Positions 25,099 to 33,418 of a stretch of 64,000 nucleotides of DNA are shown piece by piece. The translations under genes and the position numbers were made by a program. The DNA comes from GCA-2708415 sp964351905 (lineage in GTDB: Bacteria; Pseudomonadota; Alphaproteobacteria; Micavibrionales; Micavibrionaceae): NCBI GenBank assembly GCA_964351905.1, contig CAYGPG010000004.1:1-64000 (forward strand), in the 5' to 3' direction. The notes under the pieces are model-generated. The model was not told the origin of the DNA. It did no database searches and worked only from the letters and a program-made list of their open reading frames with translations. The stretch's first letter is position 1. Every line of letters begins with the position of its first letter.

Positions 25099-25384
25099 CA
25101 TCCCCTCCGCTCTCATTGGTTTCTAATTCTTCATCCTCTTCTTGCTCTAACGCGACATCATCCTGATTGCGTTTTTCTTCAAAATTAACACCCTTGCGCA
25201 ATTCTTCAATATCGCCAACCTTCATAAGATCATCAAATTGTTGAGAAACAGCATATTTAATATACTGTACTCGTCGCACCATGCGACCCAGACCATACAT
25301 AATATTGGGAATATCTTTAGGACCGATGACGAAGACCGCCACGGCAACAATAATTAGAAGTTCAGCCCATCCAAAATCGAGCAC
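25079..25384 (-). CDS. tatB: Sec-independent translocase protein TatB
   Basis: TatB recruits Tat substrates to TatC. The 101-residue protein has the short N-terminal membrane helix MLDFGWAELLIIVAVAVFVI, the hinge GPKDIP with its conserved Glu near residue 8, then an amphipathic helix (YGLGRMVRRVQYIKYAV). The tail is acidic (QEEDEELETNESGGDDD). The family has N-terminal Phe-Gly-W/F-x-E, seen here as FGWAE. It lies 3 nt after tatA and overlaps the start of tatC, the standard alphaproteobacterial tatABC order. Confidence 0.95.
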   Translation of the reverse strand: MLDFGWAELLIIVAVAVFVIGPKDIPNIMYGLGRMVRRVQYIKYAVSQQFDDLMKVGDIEELRKGVNFEEKRNQDDVALEQEEDEELETNESGGDDDKPTS

Positions 25385-25387
25385 AAC

Positions 25388-25588
25388 TTATTGATCCTTC
25401 TGTTCAGATTTTGAGGATTCTTTTTGATGCGTGATTTTATCTTGTGGTTTTTCGTCTTCGGAAATACCTTTTTTGAAAGACTTAATGCCTTTGGCAATAT
25501 CTTCCATCACGCGGGGTAAGCGCCCTGCTCCGAATAAAAGAAAAACCAAAACCACTACAATTAAAATTTGCCAAATTCCGATACTCAT
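25388..25588 (-). CDS. tatA: Sec-independent translocase protein TatA
   Basis: TatA oligomers form the translocation path of the Tat system. The 66-residue protein begins with one membrane helix (IGIWQILIVVVLVFLLFG), the FGAGRLP hinge, an amphipathic helix (VMEDIAKGIKSFKKGI), and a polar Lys/Glu/Gln tail. The length is within the TatA range of 60-90. Its start overlaps the scpB stop by 4 nt (ATGA), so it is translated together with the scpA-scpB pair upstream. Confidence 0.95.
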   Translation of the reverse strand: MSIGIWQILIVVVLVFLLFGAGRLPRVMEDIAKGIKSFKKGISEDEKPQDKITHQKESSKSEQKDQ

Positions 25589-26481
25589 TCTTCGTCTCCT
25601 GCGTCTTCGCTTACATTTACGTTGTTGGCTGCGTTTCTTTTTTCAGCCTGTATTTGCTTATAATTCGCTTCATCATACGCGTCATCATCGCTTAAGTCAC
25701 TAGCCTCGGCATCCAGAACTTCTTCTGCGTCAATATCACCGCTTTCAAACATATCTTTGGTGTCAGGAATGGTATCAATCGCGGCGCGGCGATCCAATAG
25801 GCCAGAGGCCTTTAGATCATCCAAGCCCGGTAAATCCATAACGGATTCTAACTGGAAGTGATCAAGAAAACTTGTTGTTGTCATCCATGTTAACGGGCGA
25901 CCTGGTGTTTCACGTCTGCGCCCCGGTTTCACCCATCCCATTTCCATGAGGATATCCAGCGTACCTTTATGCGTTGCCACCCCACGAATATTTTCAATTT
26001 CGGCGCGCGTAATAGGTTGATGATAAGCGATGATCGCCATCGTTTCCAATGCCGCTTTTGACATTTTCTTGTTCACTTCTTTTTCAACCGTCAATGCTTC
26101 GCCCACATCGGCAGCGGTACGCAGCGCATATTTTCCATCAATCTTAATCAGGTTAATCCCGCGCCCTTCATATTGTTCTTCCAATTGCGGCAATAAAATA
26201 TTCAAATCCGCATCGGCGGGCAAGCGCTCCAACATGGCTTGCGGTGAAATCGGTTCAGCAGACGCAAATAAAATAGCCTCTAACATACGCAATGGATCAA
26301 TGTCTTCAAGATTGGCTTTTTCTTCTTCATCTTGGTCTTCCGCCTCTTCCATGTCATGCGCCATGTCTTCGACAATTTCTTCAGTTTCAGATTGCCCTTC
26401 ATGCTCATGATCTTCATTCATTTCATCAGCAATTTTCTCGACAATCTCTTCGATCTTTTCTTCTGCCATCTCACTACTCAT
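25585..26481 (-). CDS. scpB: Segregation and condensation protein B
   Basis: ScpB is the winged-helix (kite) partner of the SMC-ScpA complex in chromosome segregation. The core (about residues 70-230) has EAILFASAEPIS, the first winged helix, YHQPITRAEIENIRGV and GRRETPGRPLTW with the final helix FLDHFQLESVMDLPGL. An unusually long acidic N-terminal extension (about 65 residues rich in Glu, Asp and Met) and an acidic C-terminal tail flank it. I chose the ATG at 26481, with GAGGG upstream and an 8-nt overlap with scpA. An ATG 30 nt earlier is possible. Confidence 0.93.
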   Translation of the reverse strand: MSSEMAEEKIEEIVEKIADEMNEDHEHEGQSETEEIVEDMAHDMEEAEDQDEEEKANLEDIDPLRMLEAILFASAEPISPQAMLERLPADADLNILLPQLEEQYEGRGINLIKIDGKYALRTAADVGEALTVEKEVNKKMSKAALETMAIIAYHQPITRAEIENIRGVATHKGTLDILMEMGWVKPGRRRETPGRPLTWMTTTSFLDHFQLESVMDLPGLDDLKASGLLDRRAAIDTIPDTKDMFESGDIDAEEVLDAEASDLSDDDAYDEANYKQIQAEKRNAANNVNVSEDAGDEE

Positions 26482-27334
26482 TTGCTGTTCCCTCTTGAGT
26501 CTTTTCAACATATCCCGGTTCGCGGTTTGCTGTTCTTAAATATATCGTTCTGAACGCGCCGTCTTGGCGGATTTCGAGCTTGCCTTGTTTTGCCATTTCT
26601 AAGCCTGCCGTAAAGGTAGAGGCCACGGTTGAGCGTACGAGCAACGGATCTTTAATCCCTTCGGGGATAAAGCTTTCCAATGTTGTCCAAACACTGTGTG
26701 GGCCAGAACGCGGCAAGTTGCCAAGCATCTTCGCCAAATTATTTGCCGCATCTTCCATGCTTAAAATATTAAACGTCGGTAATTCGTAATTTTGATATTC
26801 TTGACGGCGTTTAATATCGCCATAAGCTTTCAGCAAATCAAATAAGCTGACCTGCCAATGTGTTTCAAATTTTGTACGAAGGCCCTCTGGCATCCCACGC
26901 GCAAAAATATCAACGCCCAGTTGTGGACGTTTTAATAAATTCTGCCCTGCTTCGCGCATCGCTTCCAAACGCCGCAATTGAAATTGCAACGCCTCTGCCA
27001 TTTGATCACCAGAGATTTCGGCTTCATCTTCTTTATCTTTGGGAATTAATAATCGTGATTTTAAATAAGCAAGCCACGCCGCCATCACCAAATATTCTGC
27101 CGCCAATTCAAGGCGCATGGTTTTGGCGCGTTCAATGAAGGCTAAATATTGTCTAACAAGTTGAAGAATGGAAATTTCACGAAGGTCAACTTTTTGATTT
27201 CGCGCCATTTCAAGAAGAACATCAATCGGCCCTTCATAACCATCAATATTGAGAAGCAGCGAATCGACATCCCCTGCTTCTGGCAGGACAGAATGATTAC
27301 GCGGCTGATCTTCTTCGAATACGGCTTCGGTCAT
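26474..27334 (-). CDS. scpA: Segregation and condensation protein A
   Basis: ScpA is the kleisin that bridges the SMC head and neck in the bacterial condensin. The N-terminal kleisin domain has the signature LLLNIDGYEGPIDVLLEMAR (about residues 26-45) and KVDLREISILQLVRQYLAFI, followed by AAEYLVMAAWLAYLKSRLL. The C-terminal winged helix (LEMAKQGKLEIRQDGAFRTI) contacts SMC. The length of 286 aa is typical. It overlaps nagZ by 38 nt at its 5' end and scpB at its 3' end, the nagZ-scpA-scpB-tatA order known from alphaproteobacteria. Confidence 0.95.
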   Translation of the reverse strand: MTEAVFEEDQPRNHSVLPEAGDVDSLLLNIDGYEGPIDVLLEMARNQKVDLREISILQLVRQYLAFIERAKTMRLELAAEYLVMAAWLAYLKSRLLIPKDKEDEAEISGDQMAEALQFQLRRLEAMREAGQNLLKRPQLGVDIFARGMPEGLRTKFETHWQVSLFDLLKAYGDIKRRQEYQNYELPTFNILSMEDAANNLAKMLGNLPRSGPHSVWTTLESFIPEGIKDPLLVRSTVASTFTAGLEMAKQGKLEIRQDGAFRTIYLRTANREPGYVEKTQEGTANE

Positions 27335-28247
27335 AGCGGTTATAGGCTGTGTCGGTCATGCGCGGGACATCCGGCATGATCTGCTCCATTTCATTTAGGT
27401 TACCCGCACAATATAGCGTAGCGTCACAGCCAGACTCAATCGTTTTTACCGCTCTATCCGCAAGATTCCCGTATTTTTCGAGCGCGAGCATGGAAATATC
27501 GTCCGCGAGCAGGAATTGATCCACGCCCATCTCTTTTCTGACGTAATCCATGACCGTTTTGGACACGGTTGCGGCTTGCTCAGAATCCAGTGCGGAATAG
27601 ACCACGTGTGCCACCATACCCCAAACTTGCGGAGCGATAGGGCTGCGTGCTAAACGGCGGAAGGGCTCAAAATCTGTAATTTCTAATTCTTCCAATGGCG
27701 TATCAACAACGGGCAATTCCAAATGACTGTCCGTAGCGGCGCGACCATGGCCAGGGATATGTTTCATCACGGGGGTCACGCCCGTTTCTAAATAGGCCTT
27801 ACAGACCGCTTCACCTTTTTCCAAGACCTCTTGCGGGTTATCAGAAAAGGCGCGATCCCCAATAATGTCATGGGTTTCTTCACACAATAAATCCATCACG
27901 GGCGCGCAATTCACATCAATATTAAGCGCGGCCAAATCTGAACCAATAAGACTGGCGATCCCTGCGGCTTCATCGGTGGTTTTACAAGTTTGGGCGGGCA
28001 TGAATTGTTGCCAATGGGGTGGTTTTAAACGTTGCACCCGCCCGCCTTCTTGATCAATAAGAATAGGGCAATGCCACCCAACACAATCACGCAATTCATG
28101 ATTAAGCGCCCGAATTTGATCAGGCGTATCGCAGTTGCGGGCAAACAGAATAAAACCCAAAGGATTCGCGCTCGCGAATAAACGTTTTTCACTATCGCTT
28201 AAACGATGACCTTCACAAGATAGAATTATTGCGGCGGGGTGTGGCAT
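27297..28247 (-). CDS. nagZ: Beta-N-acetylhexosaminidase (NagZ, GH3)
   Basis: NagZ removes GlcNAc from anhydromuropeptides during cell-wall recycling. The GH3 barrel includes ILIDQEGGRVQRLKPP (near residue 70), FSDNPQEV, and the diagnostic loop KHIPGHGRAATDSH near 168-181, whose His acts as the general acid/base, with the nucleophile Asp in LADDISM near 253. The length of 316 aa is in the short Gram-negative range. I chose the ATG at 28247 with AAAGGA upstream; a GTG at 28268 sits at the end of a repeat. It leads the run down to zapE. Confidence 0.93.
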   Translation of the reverse strand: MPHPAAIILSCEGHRLSDSEKRLFASANPLGFILFARNCDTPDQIRALNHELRDCVGWHCPILIDQEGGRVQRLKPPHWQQFMPAQTCKTTDEAAGIASLIGSDLAALNIDVNCAPVMDLLCEETHDIIGDRAFSDNPQEVLEKGEAVCKAYLETGVTPVMKHIPGHGRAATDSHLELPVVDTPLEELEITDFEPFRRLARSPIAPQVWGMVAHVVYSALDSEQAATVSKTVMDYVRKEMGVDQFLLADDISMLALEKYGNLADRAVKTIESGCDATLYCAGNLNEMEQIMPDVPRMTDTAYNRYDRSRIRRRSAA

Positions 28248-28269
28248 GATTTTGTTTTCCTTTTTCACA

Positions 28270-28360
28270 CGTCATTGGGAGGAATGTAATGACGAAGCAA
28301 TCTAGAATGTTTCCCTAAATCACTGGATTGCCGCGTTCGCTTCGCTCTCTCGCAATGACG
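28270..28360. repeat. Palindromic intergenic repeat, family B (copy 2)
   Basis: Begins CGTCATTGGGAGGAATGTAA and ends CTCTCGCAATGACG, with inner GCAATCTAGAA and CTGGATTGC partners. It fills the gap between the SPOR gene stop and the nagZ start. The left arm has GGGAGG in place of GCGAGG, so this copy is partly decayed. Confidence 0.88.
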
Positions 28361-28364
28361 AATA

Positions 28365-29258
28365 TTATTTCTTCTTCACCAAACATCCGTTGGGGTTGAT
28401 GGCTTTAATGGCGTTACACGTTGCCGTTGCTTTATCTTTTGATACAGGGCCTGCCTGAATACGGTAAAACGTACCTTTTTCACCAAGGTCCGCGGTTTCT
28501 ATGTTCATATTATAGCCTGATAAAATTGACGGATATTTTGCGACAAGCTTTTTCCATTCGCTGTCCGCCCCTTTCATTGATTTTACACTGGCAAGCTGCA
28601 CAACATAATCACCCGATGATGAAGTCGCTATAGGTGCAGGCGTTGGCTCTGACGCAGATGCTGGCGTTTCTTCGATATCCATCACAGCCTCTGTAGTGGC
28701 ATCATCGACTTCACCTTCGCGGATTTGCTCGGGCGGTGGGGGCATCACACTTTCAACGCCATCATCAATGACTTCTTCAACAATTTCTTCGGCATCTTCG
28801 GTCATTTGCGCGATGCGTTCTTGGTCTTCGGTCACAACTTCATCGCCTTCGGCAATAATGTCCAAGTCCCCATCAATTTCGACAGGGTTTTCATCTGTGT
28901 TTAGACCTGCAAAAAGTTGGGAGCGCGGCATCGGCTCTTCCTCATCTTCATCGGCAAGCAAGTTTTCAACACGGTCTTCATTTTCATTATTGAGGGAGGA
29001 GAATATCGTGCTGTCTTTGTACGGGATTTCCATGCCGCCCGGCTCGTCAGGTTCCACCTTAAACGGATTATCATCGGCGCGGACAATTGGCACGTCTTGC
29101 CCTTGGTTTGATCCACCACCTGCATAAAGTTTCCAGACCACGCCAATCATAAAGGCCAACGCGATCAACACAATAAAGAAAGCGGCCTTTGGGCCCACAT
29201 TCCCTAAAAAGCCCAAACCATTACGCGGAGGCTCATCAAATTCATTATAATTGCTCAT
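28365..29258 (-). CDS. SPOR domain protein
   Basis: A single-pass inner-membrane protein: a short cytoplasmic start (about 22 residues), a membrane helix AAFFIVLIALAFMIGVVWKL near 24-44, a long acidic, Pro-containing periplasmic linker (about 50-215), and a C-terminal SPOR domain (GDYVVQLASVKSMKGADSEW to KDKATATCNAIKAINPNGC). SPOR domains bind denuded glycan at the division septum, so the protein probably acts in cell division. The length of 297 aa is common for the alphaproteobacterial nagZ-linked form. It is upstream of nagZ on the same strand, separated by a repeat. Confidence 0.9.
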   Translation of the reverse strand: MSNYNEFDEPPRNGLGFLGNVGPKAAFFIVLIALAFMIGVVWKLYAGGGSNQGQDVPIVRADDNPFKVEPDEPGGMEIPYKDSTIFSSLNNENEDRVENLLADEDEEEPMPRSQLFAGLNTDENPVEIDGDLDIIAEGDEVVTEDQERIAQMTEDAEEIVEEVIDDGVESVMPPPPEQIREGEVDDATTEAVMDIEETPASASEPTPAPIATSSSGDYVVQLASVKSMKGADSEWKKLVAKYPSILSGYNMNIETADLGEKGTFYRIQAGPVSKDKATATCNAIKAINPNGCLVKKK

Positions 29259-29306
29259 GAATCGAAGTTTAGGCGGAATCGCGAGTTACTTCAAGATTTA
29301 AGGTTA

Positions 29307-29546
29307 TTAAGCGTGCATACCTCTTGCTTCAACTCTGGCCTCTTCCGCAATACATCTAACTCTTGCGATTGATAATCTCGAAACATTAGGATTAAAAGCA
29401 CCATTACGATGCTCATTATATCTTACACGCTGAAATACGGTGCTTAAATTTTTCCTAGAAGCGTCTCCATTAAAATCATCACATATAATACGCGTAATTT
29501 TTAGGACACGATCGACAATAGTTTGTTCAAATTCTGGATGTATCAT
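29307..29546 (-). CDS. Hypothetical protein, 79 aa
   Basis: A 79-codon frame follows the dgt stop after 10 nt on the same strand. The translation is basic and helical (IVDRVLKITRIICDDFNG; RLSIARVRCIAEEARVEARG) with no signal or membrane segment and no recognised family. The ribosome site is weak. It fills the gap between dgt and the SPOR gene, and its codon use looks similar to its neighbours. It may be a real small gene translated with dgt, but I cannot exclude a chance frame. Confidence 0.45.
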   Translation of the reverse strand: MIHPEFEQTIVDRVLKITRIICDDFNGDASRKNLSTVFQRVRYNEHRNGAFNPNVSRLSIARVRCIAEEARVEARGMHA

Positions 29547-29555
29547 AGCTGAGAT

Positions 29556-30788
29556 TTATCGCAAATCCCAATATATGTCAAATATCTTTTCGTGTTCGCG
29601 GATGGCGTAGCGGTCGGTCATGCCGGCGATGTAATCACAAACGATGCGCGCTTGGGCGACGTTATCGATCAGACCACCCGCTTCTTCAACGCGGATCTGC
29701 CAATGGTCGGGTAACAGCTTGTAATGCTTCATAAAAATATTAAACAGCTCGGGGATAATACGCTCCACCTTCACCATGATACGGTTGACGGTAAAATGCT
29801 TATACATGCGTTTATAAAGGAACGAGCGAAGCTCCTCCACCTTGGTGAACATATCGGGTGAGAATGCCACCATTTGACAGGTCGCTTTTCTGATGTCTTC
29901 CACATTTTGCGGGTTTAGCGTTTCTAATCGCGTCCGCGTTTCGGCAAGCACATCATTGACCATCACGCCAATCATCTCACGAATGGTTTCTTGGATAATA
30001 AAATGCTCATCAATCTCTGGCCAATCGCCTTTCACCTTGGCGATGATAGGCTTCATCAATTCCAGATTTTCTAAATCTTCAAGACGGAACATTTTTGCGC
30101 GTAGGCCATCCTCAACATCGTGATTGTTATAGGCAATATCATCGGCAATAGCGGCGATTTGGGCTTCAAGACTGGCGTAAGTATCAATGCGTAAATCCGT
30201 TAAGGCTTGCACGTCTTTGAGTGTGGTGGGCATTTTCTCACCGTCTTTAATGACCACGGGGCCGTTATGTTTGACGACACCTTCCAATGTTTCCCATGAC
30301 AGGTTTAGTCCAGGCCAGCCTGGATATTTGCGCTCCAACTTCGTTAGCACGCGCAACGATTGGTCGTTATGTTCAAACCCATCGTAATCCTTCATGCATT
30401 CTTTTAAGAAATCCTCGCCAATATGCGCGAAGGGCGTGTGCCCTAAATCATGGGCAAGCGCGACAGCTTCGGTGAGGTCTTCATCCACCATTAATGCCCG
30501 TGCGATGGAGCGGGCGATTTGTGCCACTTCTAAGGTATGCGACAAGCGCGTTCTGTAATGATCGCCTTCGTGATAGACAAACACTTGGGTTTTATATTTG
30601 AGGCGGCGAAAAGCACTGGCGTGAATGATACGGTCCCGATCGCGTTGATAGGGCGTACGAGTCGCGCTTTCAGGTTCTTCATAAACACGCCCCTTGCTTT
30701 GATCGGGTCGGCAAGCATAGGCCGCCAAGGGCAAGGCGCAATAATTATAATCTTCGGGTTTATCGTCTATTATGTTTTTATTTTTCAT
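29556..30788 (-). CDS. dgt: Deoxyguanosinetriphosphate triphosphohydrolase-like protein
   Basis: This HD-domain enzyme of the dGTPase family cleaves dNTPs to nucleoside and triphosphate. The HD metal site is visible: RTRLSHTLEVAQIARSIAR (about residues 79-97), ALAHDLGHTPFAHIGE near 109-124, and the later FEHNDQSLRVL and DDIAYNNHDVEDGLR. The 410 residues fit the type 2 subfamily found in alphaproteobacteria, where erpA is often the divergent neighbour, as here with a family C repeat between them. The N-terminal YQRDRDRIIHASAFRRLKYK segment is also typical. Confidence 0.93.
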   Translation of the reverse strand: MKNKNIIDDKPEDYNYCALPLAAYACRPDQSKGRVYEEPESATRTPYQRDRDRIIHASAFRRLKYKTQVFVYHEGDHYRTRLSHTLEVAQIARSIARALMVDEDLTEAVALAHDLGHTPFAHIGEDFLKECMKDYDGFEHNDQSLRVLTKLERKYPGWPGLNLSWETLEGVVKHNGPVVIKDGEKMPTTLKDVQALTDLRIDTYASLEAQIAAIADDIAYNNHDVEDGLRAKMFRLEDLENLELMKPIIAKVKGDWPEIDEHFIIQETIREMIGVMVNDVLAETRTRLETLNPQNVEDIRKATCQMVAFSPDMFTKVEELRSFLYKRMYKHFTVNRIMVKVERIIPELFNIFMKHYKLLPDHWQIRVEEAGGLIDNVAQARIVCDYIAGMTDRYAIREHEKIFDIYWDLR

Positions 30789-30797
30789 GAAATATAA

Positions 30798-30886
30798 TTA
30801 ACCACGAATAAACACGAATAGACACTAATAATTTATATCTTAAAGCGCGCAAAAATTCATGTTTATTCATGTCCATTCGTGGTTAA
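30798..30886. repeat. Palindromic intergenic repeat, family C (copy 2)
   Basis: Begins TTAACCACGAATAAACACGA and ends TCCATTCGTGGTTAA, with a central TTCATGTTTATTCATGT block. It occupies nearly all of the divergent dgt-erpA intergenic region and ends 7 nt before the erpA ATG, so it must lie within or beside both promoters. Confidence 0.88.
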
Positions 30887-30893
30887 ATAAAAT

Positions 30894-31220
30894 ATGACCA
30901 TAACATTGACAGATAGCTTTGTGAAACGCCTGAAAGAATTGCGTAAACAACAAAATTCTCCTGATTTGAAACTGCGTATTCAAGTCGATGGTGGGGGCTG
31001 TCAAGGATTCGAATATAGCTTTAAGCCTGACACGGTCAAAAATGATGATGATCAACTATTTGAAAAAGACGGTGTTGGTGTTTTGGTGGATGAAATTTCT
31101 CTACCTTATATTGATGGCGCGGAAGTCGATTATGTCGATGATCTCATCGGCGCGCATTTCAAAATTAACAATCCCAATGCGTCTTCGTCTTGTGGGTGCG
31201 GCACAAGTTTCTCCGTTTAG
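30894..31220 (+). CDS. erpA: Iron-sulfur cluster insertion protein (ErpA/IscA-type)
   Basis: The 108-residue A-type carrier delivers Fe-S clusters to target proteins. It has the family layout: MTITLTDSFVKRLKELRK, then the first ligand in VDGGGCQGFEYSF (Cys near 39) and the C-terminal pair SSSCGCGTSFSV (Cys 101 and 103). The length is standard. It is divergent from dgt, a conserved alphaproteobacterial arrangement. The ATG stands 7 nt after a family C repeat and lacks a clear Shine-Dalgarno, so the repeat supplies the 5' untranslated region. Confidence 0.94.
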   Translation: MTITLTDSFVKRLKELRKQQNSPDLKLRIQVDGGGCQGFEYSFKPDTVKNDDDQLFEKDGVGVLVDEISLPYIDGAEVDYVDDLIGAHFKINNPNASSSCGCGTSFSV

Positions 31221-31311
31221 CTTATATAGAATACAATTCAAATACGCTTCAAAACCCCCGTAATTCTGGGAAAAAAGTGGATTTTTCGGTCTGCTTGTGG
31301 TATGATAGGTT

Positions 31312-31893
31312 ATGGATACAAAAAGGCTTACATTGGCATTACTCGGCGCCTATGTTTTTGCGTCTGTGACCTGTCCGCAAAATGCTTACGCCGTGGAAAA
31401 ACAAAACCTTATCTTAATCCCCAACGAATTAAATCAACCCCTTGATATAGAACCCTTTACTATCAAAAAAGAGTTCAAAGAAAACCAAACTTCGTTAATT
31501 GAATCTCCCGATTTTTACAAGAAACCAAAGGCAAGTTTTAAGTCCTCTAGCCGTAAAGACGACAGAGATATGGACGAAAAAATTCTCTCTATGGTGCCAC
31601 AAGGCCACAACATGAAGAAATTGTGGAAGGTTGTTGATGGCGATGTTGACCTTCATTTTGAAGGACTTCGGGCTGATCGTAGTAATAAAGGTCTAAAATA
31701 TAAAACCAATGCGATGCCCTTAATTGGTGAGATACGCGGCACAGAGTTTGAATTTTCCGCCGGTGAAGACATGGAATTTGGCTTTAAAAGCAACAGAATA
31801 CCCTTTGCCGGTGAAGTCGAAGGCTTTCAACTTAAAGGCTCCGTCAGCGACGACGCCAAAATCTCCGCGCGCTATACGTATAAGTTCGATTAA
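31312..31893 (+). CDS. Exported hypothetical protein, 193 aa
   Basis: The signal peptide (TKRLTLALLGAYVFASVTC to NAYA) is followed by a mature domain with a charged linker (KASFKSSSRKDDRDMDE) and a beta-rich C-terminal half with repeated short strands (IRGTEFEFSAGEDMEFGFKS; VEGFQLKGSVSDDAKISARY). This may be a small beta-barrel or beta-sandwich; no family is recognised. The -10 TATGAT (31301-31306) ends 5 nt before the ATG, suggesting a leaderless transcript. It stands alone between erpA and xthA. Confidence 0.75.
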   Translation: MDTKRLTLALLGAYVFASVTCPQNAYAVEKQNLILIPNELNQPLDIEPFTIKKEFKENQTSLIESPDFYKKPKASFKSSSRKDDRDMDEKILSMVPQGHNMKKLWKVVDGDVDLHFEGLRADRSNKGLKYKTNAMPLIGEIRGTEFEFSAGEDMEFGFKSNRIPFAGEVEGFQLKGSVSDDAKISARYTYKFD

Positions 31894-31947
31894 CTTCCTT
31901 ATAAATTAAAACTTTGTATCCTGACTTGTTCGGGGTAGAAAAGACTC

Positions 31948-32715
31948 ATGAAAATTGCAACTTGGAATGTGAATTCAATTAAGGCTCGCCTGCAGCATGT
32001 TAAGCGTTGGCTTGATAAAAATCAGCCTGACTTGCTTCTTATTCAAGAATTGAAGGGATTAGAGTTTCCCACTGATATCTTTAAAGAAATTGGATATCAT
32101 TCCGAGGCCGTTGGTCAAAAAGCTTATAACGGCGTTGCCATTCTTTCCAAAGAAAAACAGGACGTAATTTTAAACCATTTGCCTGGTGATGAAAAAGATG
32201 AGCAAGCGCGGTATATTGAGATTCAATATGGTGATATTCGCGTTATTAATATCTATCTACCAAATGGCAATCCCGTGAGCACCGATAGCGAAAAATATCC
32301 CTATAAACTCAAATGGATGGATCGCCTCTATGATCGTTTAAAAGAGCTTCGCGCAGAACAAATCCCCTTTGTGATTGCGGGCGATTTCAATGTGATCCCT
32401 GATGACAAAGATTGCCATGATCCCAAGGCGTGGAACGGTGATGCTCTTTTCCGATTAGAAACCTATCAAAAATGGCGCGCCCTTTTAAACCTTGGCCTTA
32501 CCGATGCTTTTCGTGTTTTTAACGGCGATGCGGGACAATATACATTCTGGGATTATCAAGCAGGGGCTTGGCCGCAAAATAAAGGCATCAGGATTGATCA
32601 CTTTTTAACCTCCCCCACGCTTACGGATCGCATAAAGTCTTGCGTAATTGATAAAGAACCGCGCTGTGAAGAAAAAGCGTCCGATCACACGCCGATTATT
32701 TTAGAATTGCAATGA
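31948..32715 (+). CDS. xthA: Exodeoxyribonuclease III (AP endonuclease)
   Basis: ExoIII cuts DNA at abasic sites and removes 3' blocks in base excision repair. All family motifs are visible: ATWNVNSIKARLQHV at the start, LIQELKGLEF with the metal Glu, NGVAILSK, the YLPNGNPV loop, IAGDFNVIPDDKDCHDP near 146-162, FWDYQAGAWPQNKGIRIDHFL, and SDHTPIILEL at the end with the catalytic Asp and His. The length of 255 aa is typical. Its TGA overlaps the ATG of the following lipoprotein gene. Confidence 0.95.
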   Translation: MKIATWNVNSIKARLQHVKRWLDKNQPDLLLIQELKGLEFPTDIFKEIGYHSEAVGQKAYNGVAILSKEKQDVILNHLPGDEKDEQARYIEIQYGDIRVINIYLPNGNPVSTDSEKYPYKLKWMDRLYDRLKELRAEQIPFVIAGDFNVIPDDKDCHDPKAWNGDALFRLETYQKWRALLNLGLTDAFRVFNGDAGQYTFWDYQAGAWPQNKGIRIDHFLTSPTLTDRIKSCVIDKEPRCEEKASDHTPIILELQ

Positions 32716-33359
32716 TGAAAGCAATCTGGCTTGGCGGTTTACTAATTTTAACAGCCTGCGCAGGTGGCAATAATATTGACTATCTTCGCATGCGTGACAT
32801 CCCTGCCCCAACAATTAAACGCTTAACACATTGTTATAATTATGGTTGCGCCAAACGAGAAACGCTTGGCGTGCCATCTGCAACTTTAAAGAAAATTAAT
32901 AGTATCTTTGCCTTATCTTCAAAGAACAAAAAAGAAGAGCAAAGAAGGATTATTCAATCTTTACAAATATTTGAAACAGATATTGGAGAGATTACAGGAA
33001 CCAAGAATGATATACGCGGTACCTTTCGTGCCTATCAAAACGACAGTCCAGAAGCCAAAAGCTTTCAACAAGATTGTATCGACGAAAGCACAAACACAAC
33101 AACCTACCTTACCTTATTGAATAATTTGGGCTATTTGAAATTTTATATACCCGCCTTTCCTGCAAACCGACAGCCCTTTACAAGCAAAGCCCCGTGGTGG
33201 CATCAGACCGCAACGATGACTGATAAAGAAACAGGCGAGCGTTATGCAGTTGATACATGGTTTGAGAATAATGGAAAGGCTGGCTACATCGTGCCTTTAG
33301 GGGAATGGAAATCCGGCTGGAAACCTGATAGATCAACACTAAATAACAACTCCAAATAA
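32712..33359 (+). CDS. Putative lipoprotein, 215 aa
   Basis: A short lipoprotein signal (MKAIWLGGLLILTACAGG) has a clear lipobox LTAC. The mature protein has a Cys pair in LTHCYNYGCAKRETLG, a charged helical middle, another Cys in QQDCIDES, and an aromatic C-terminal region (KAPWWHQTATMTD; DTWFENNGKAGYIVPLGEWK). I do not know a functional assignment, although lipoproteins with a CYNYGC segment seem familiar from alphaproteobacteria. The ATG overlaps the xthA stop (ATGA), so the two are translated together. Confidence 0.78.
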   Translation: MMKAIWLGGLLILTACAGGNNIDYLRMRDIPAPTIKRLTHCYNYGCAKRETLGVPSATLKKINSIFALSSKNKKEEQRRIIQSLQIFETDIGEITGTKNDIRGTFRAYQNDSPEAKSFQQDCIDESTNTTTYLTLLNNLGYLKFYIPAFPANRQPFTSKAPWWHQTATMTDKETGERYAVDTWFENNGKAGYIVPLGEWKSGWKPDRSTLNNNSK

Positions 33360-33418
33360 ATCATAGTCATAGAAGGCGATTCATTTTAAAATATGATTTC
33401 AATTTTTAGGAATTTATT

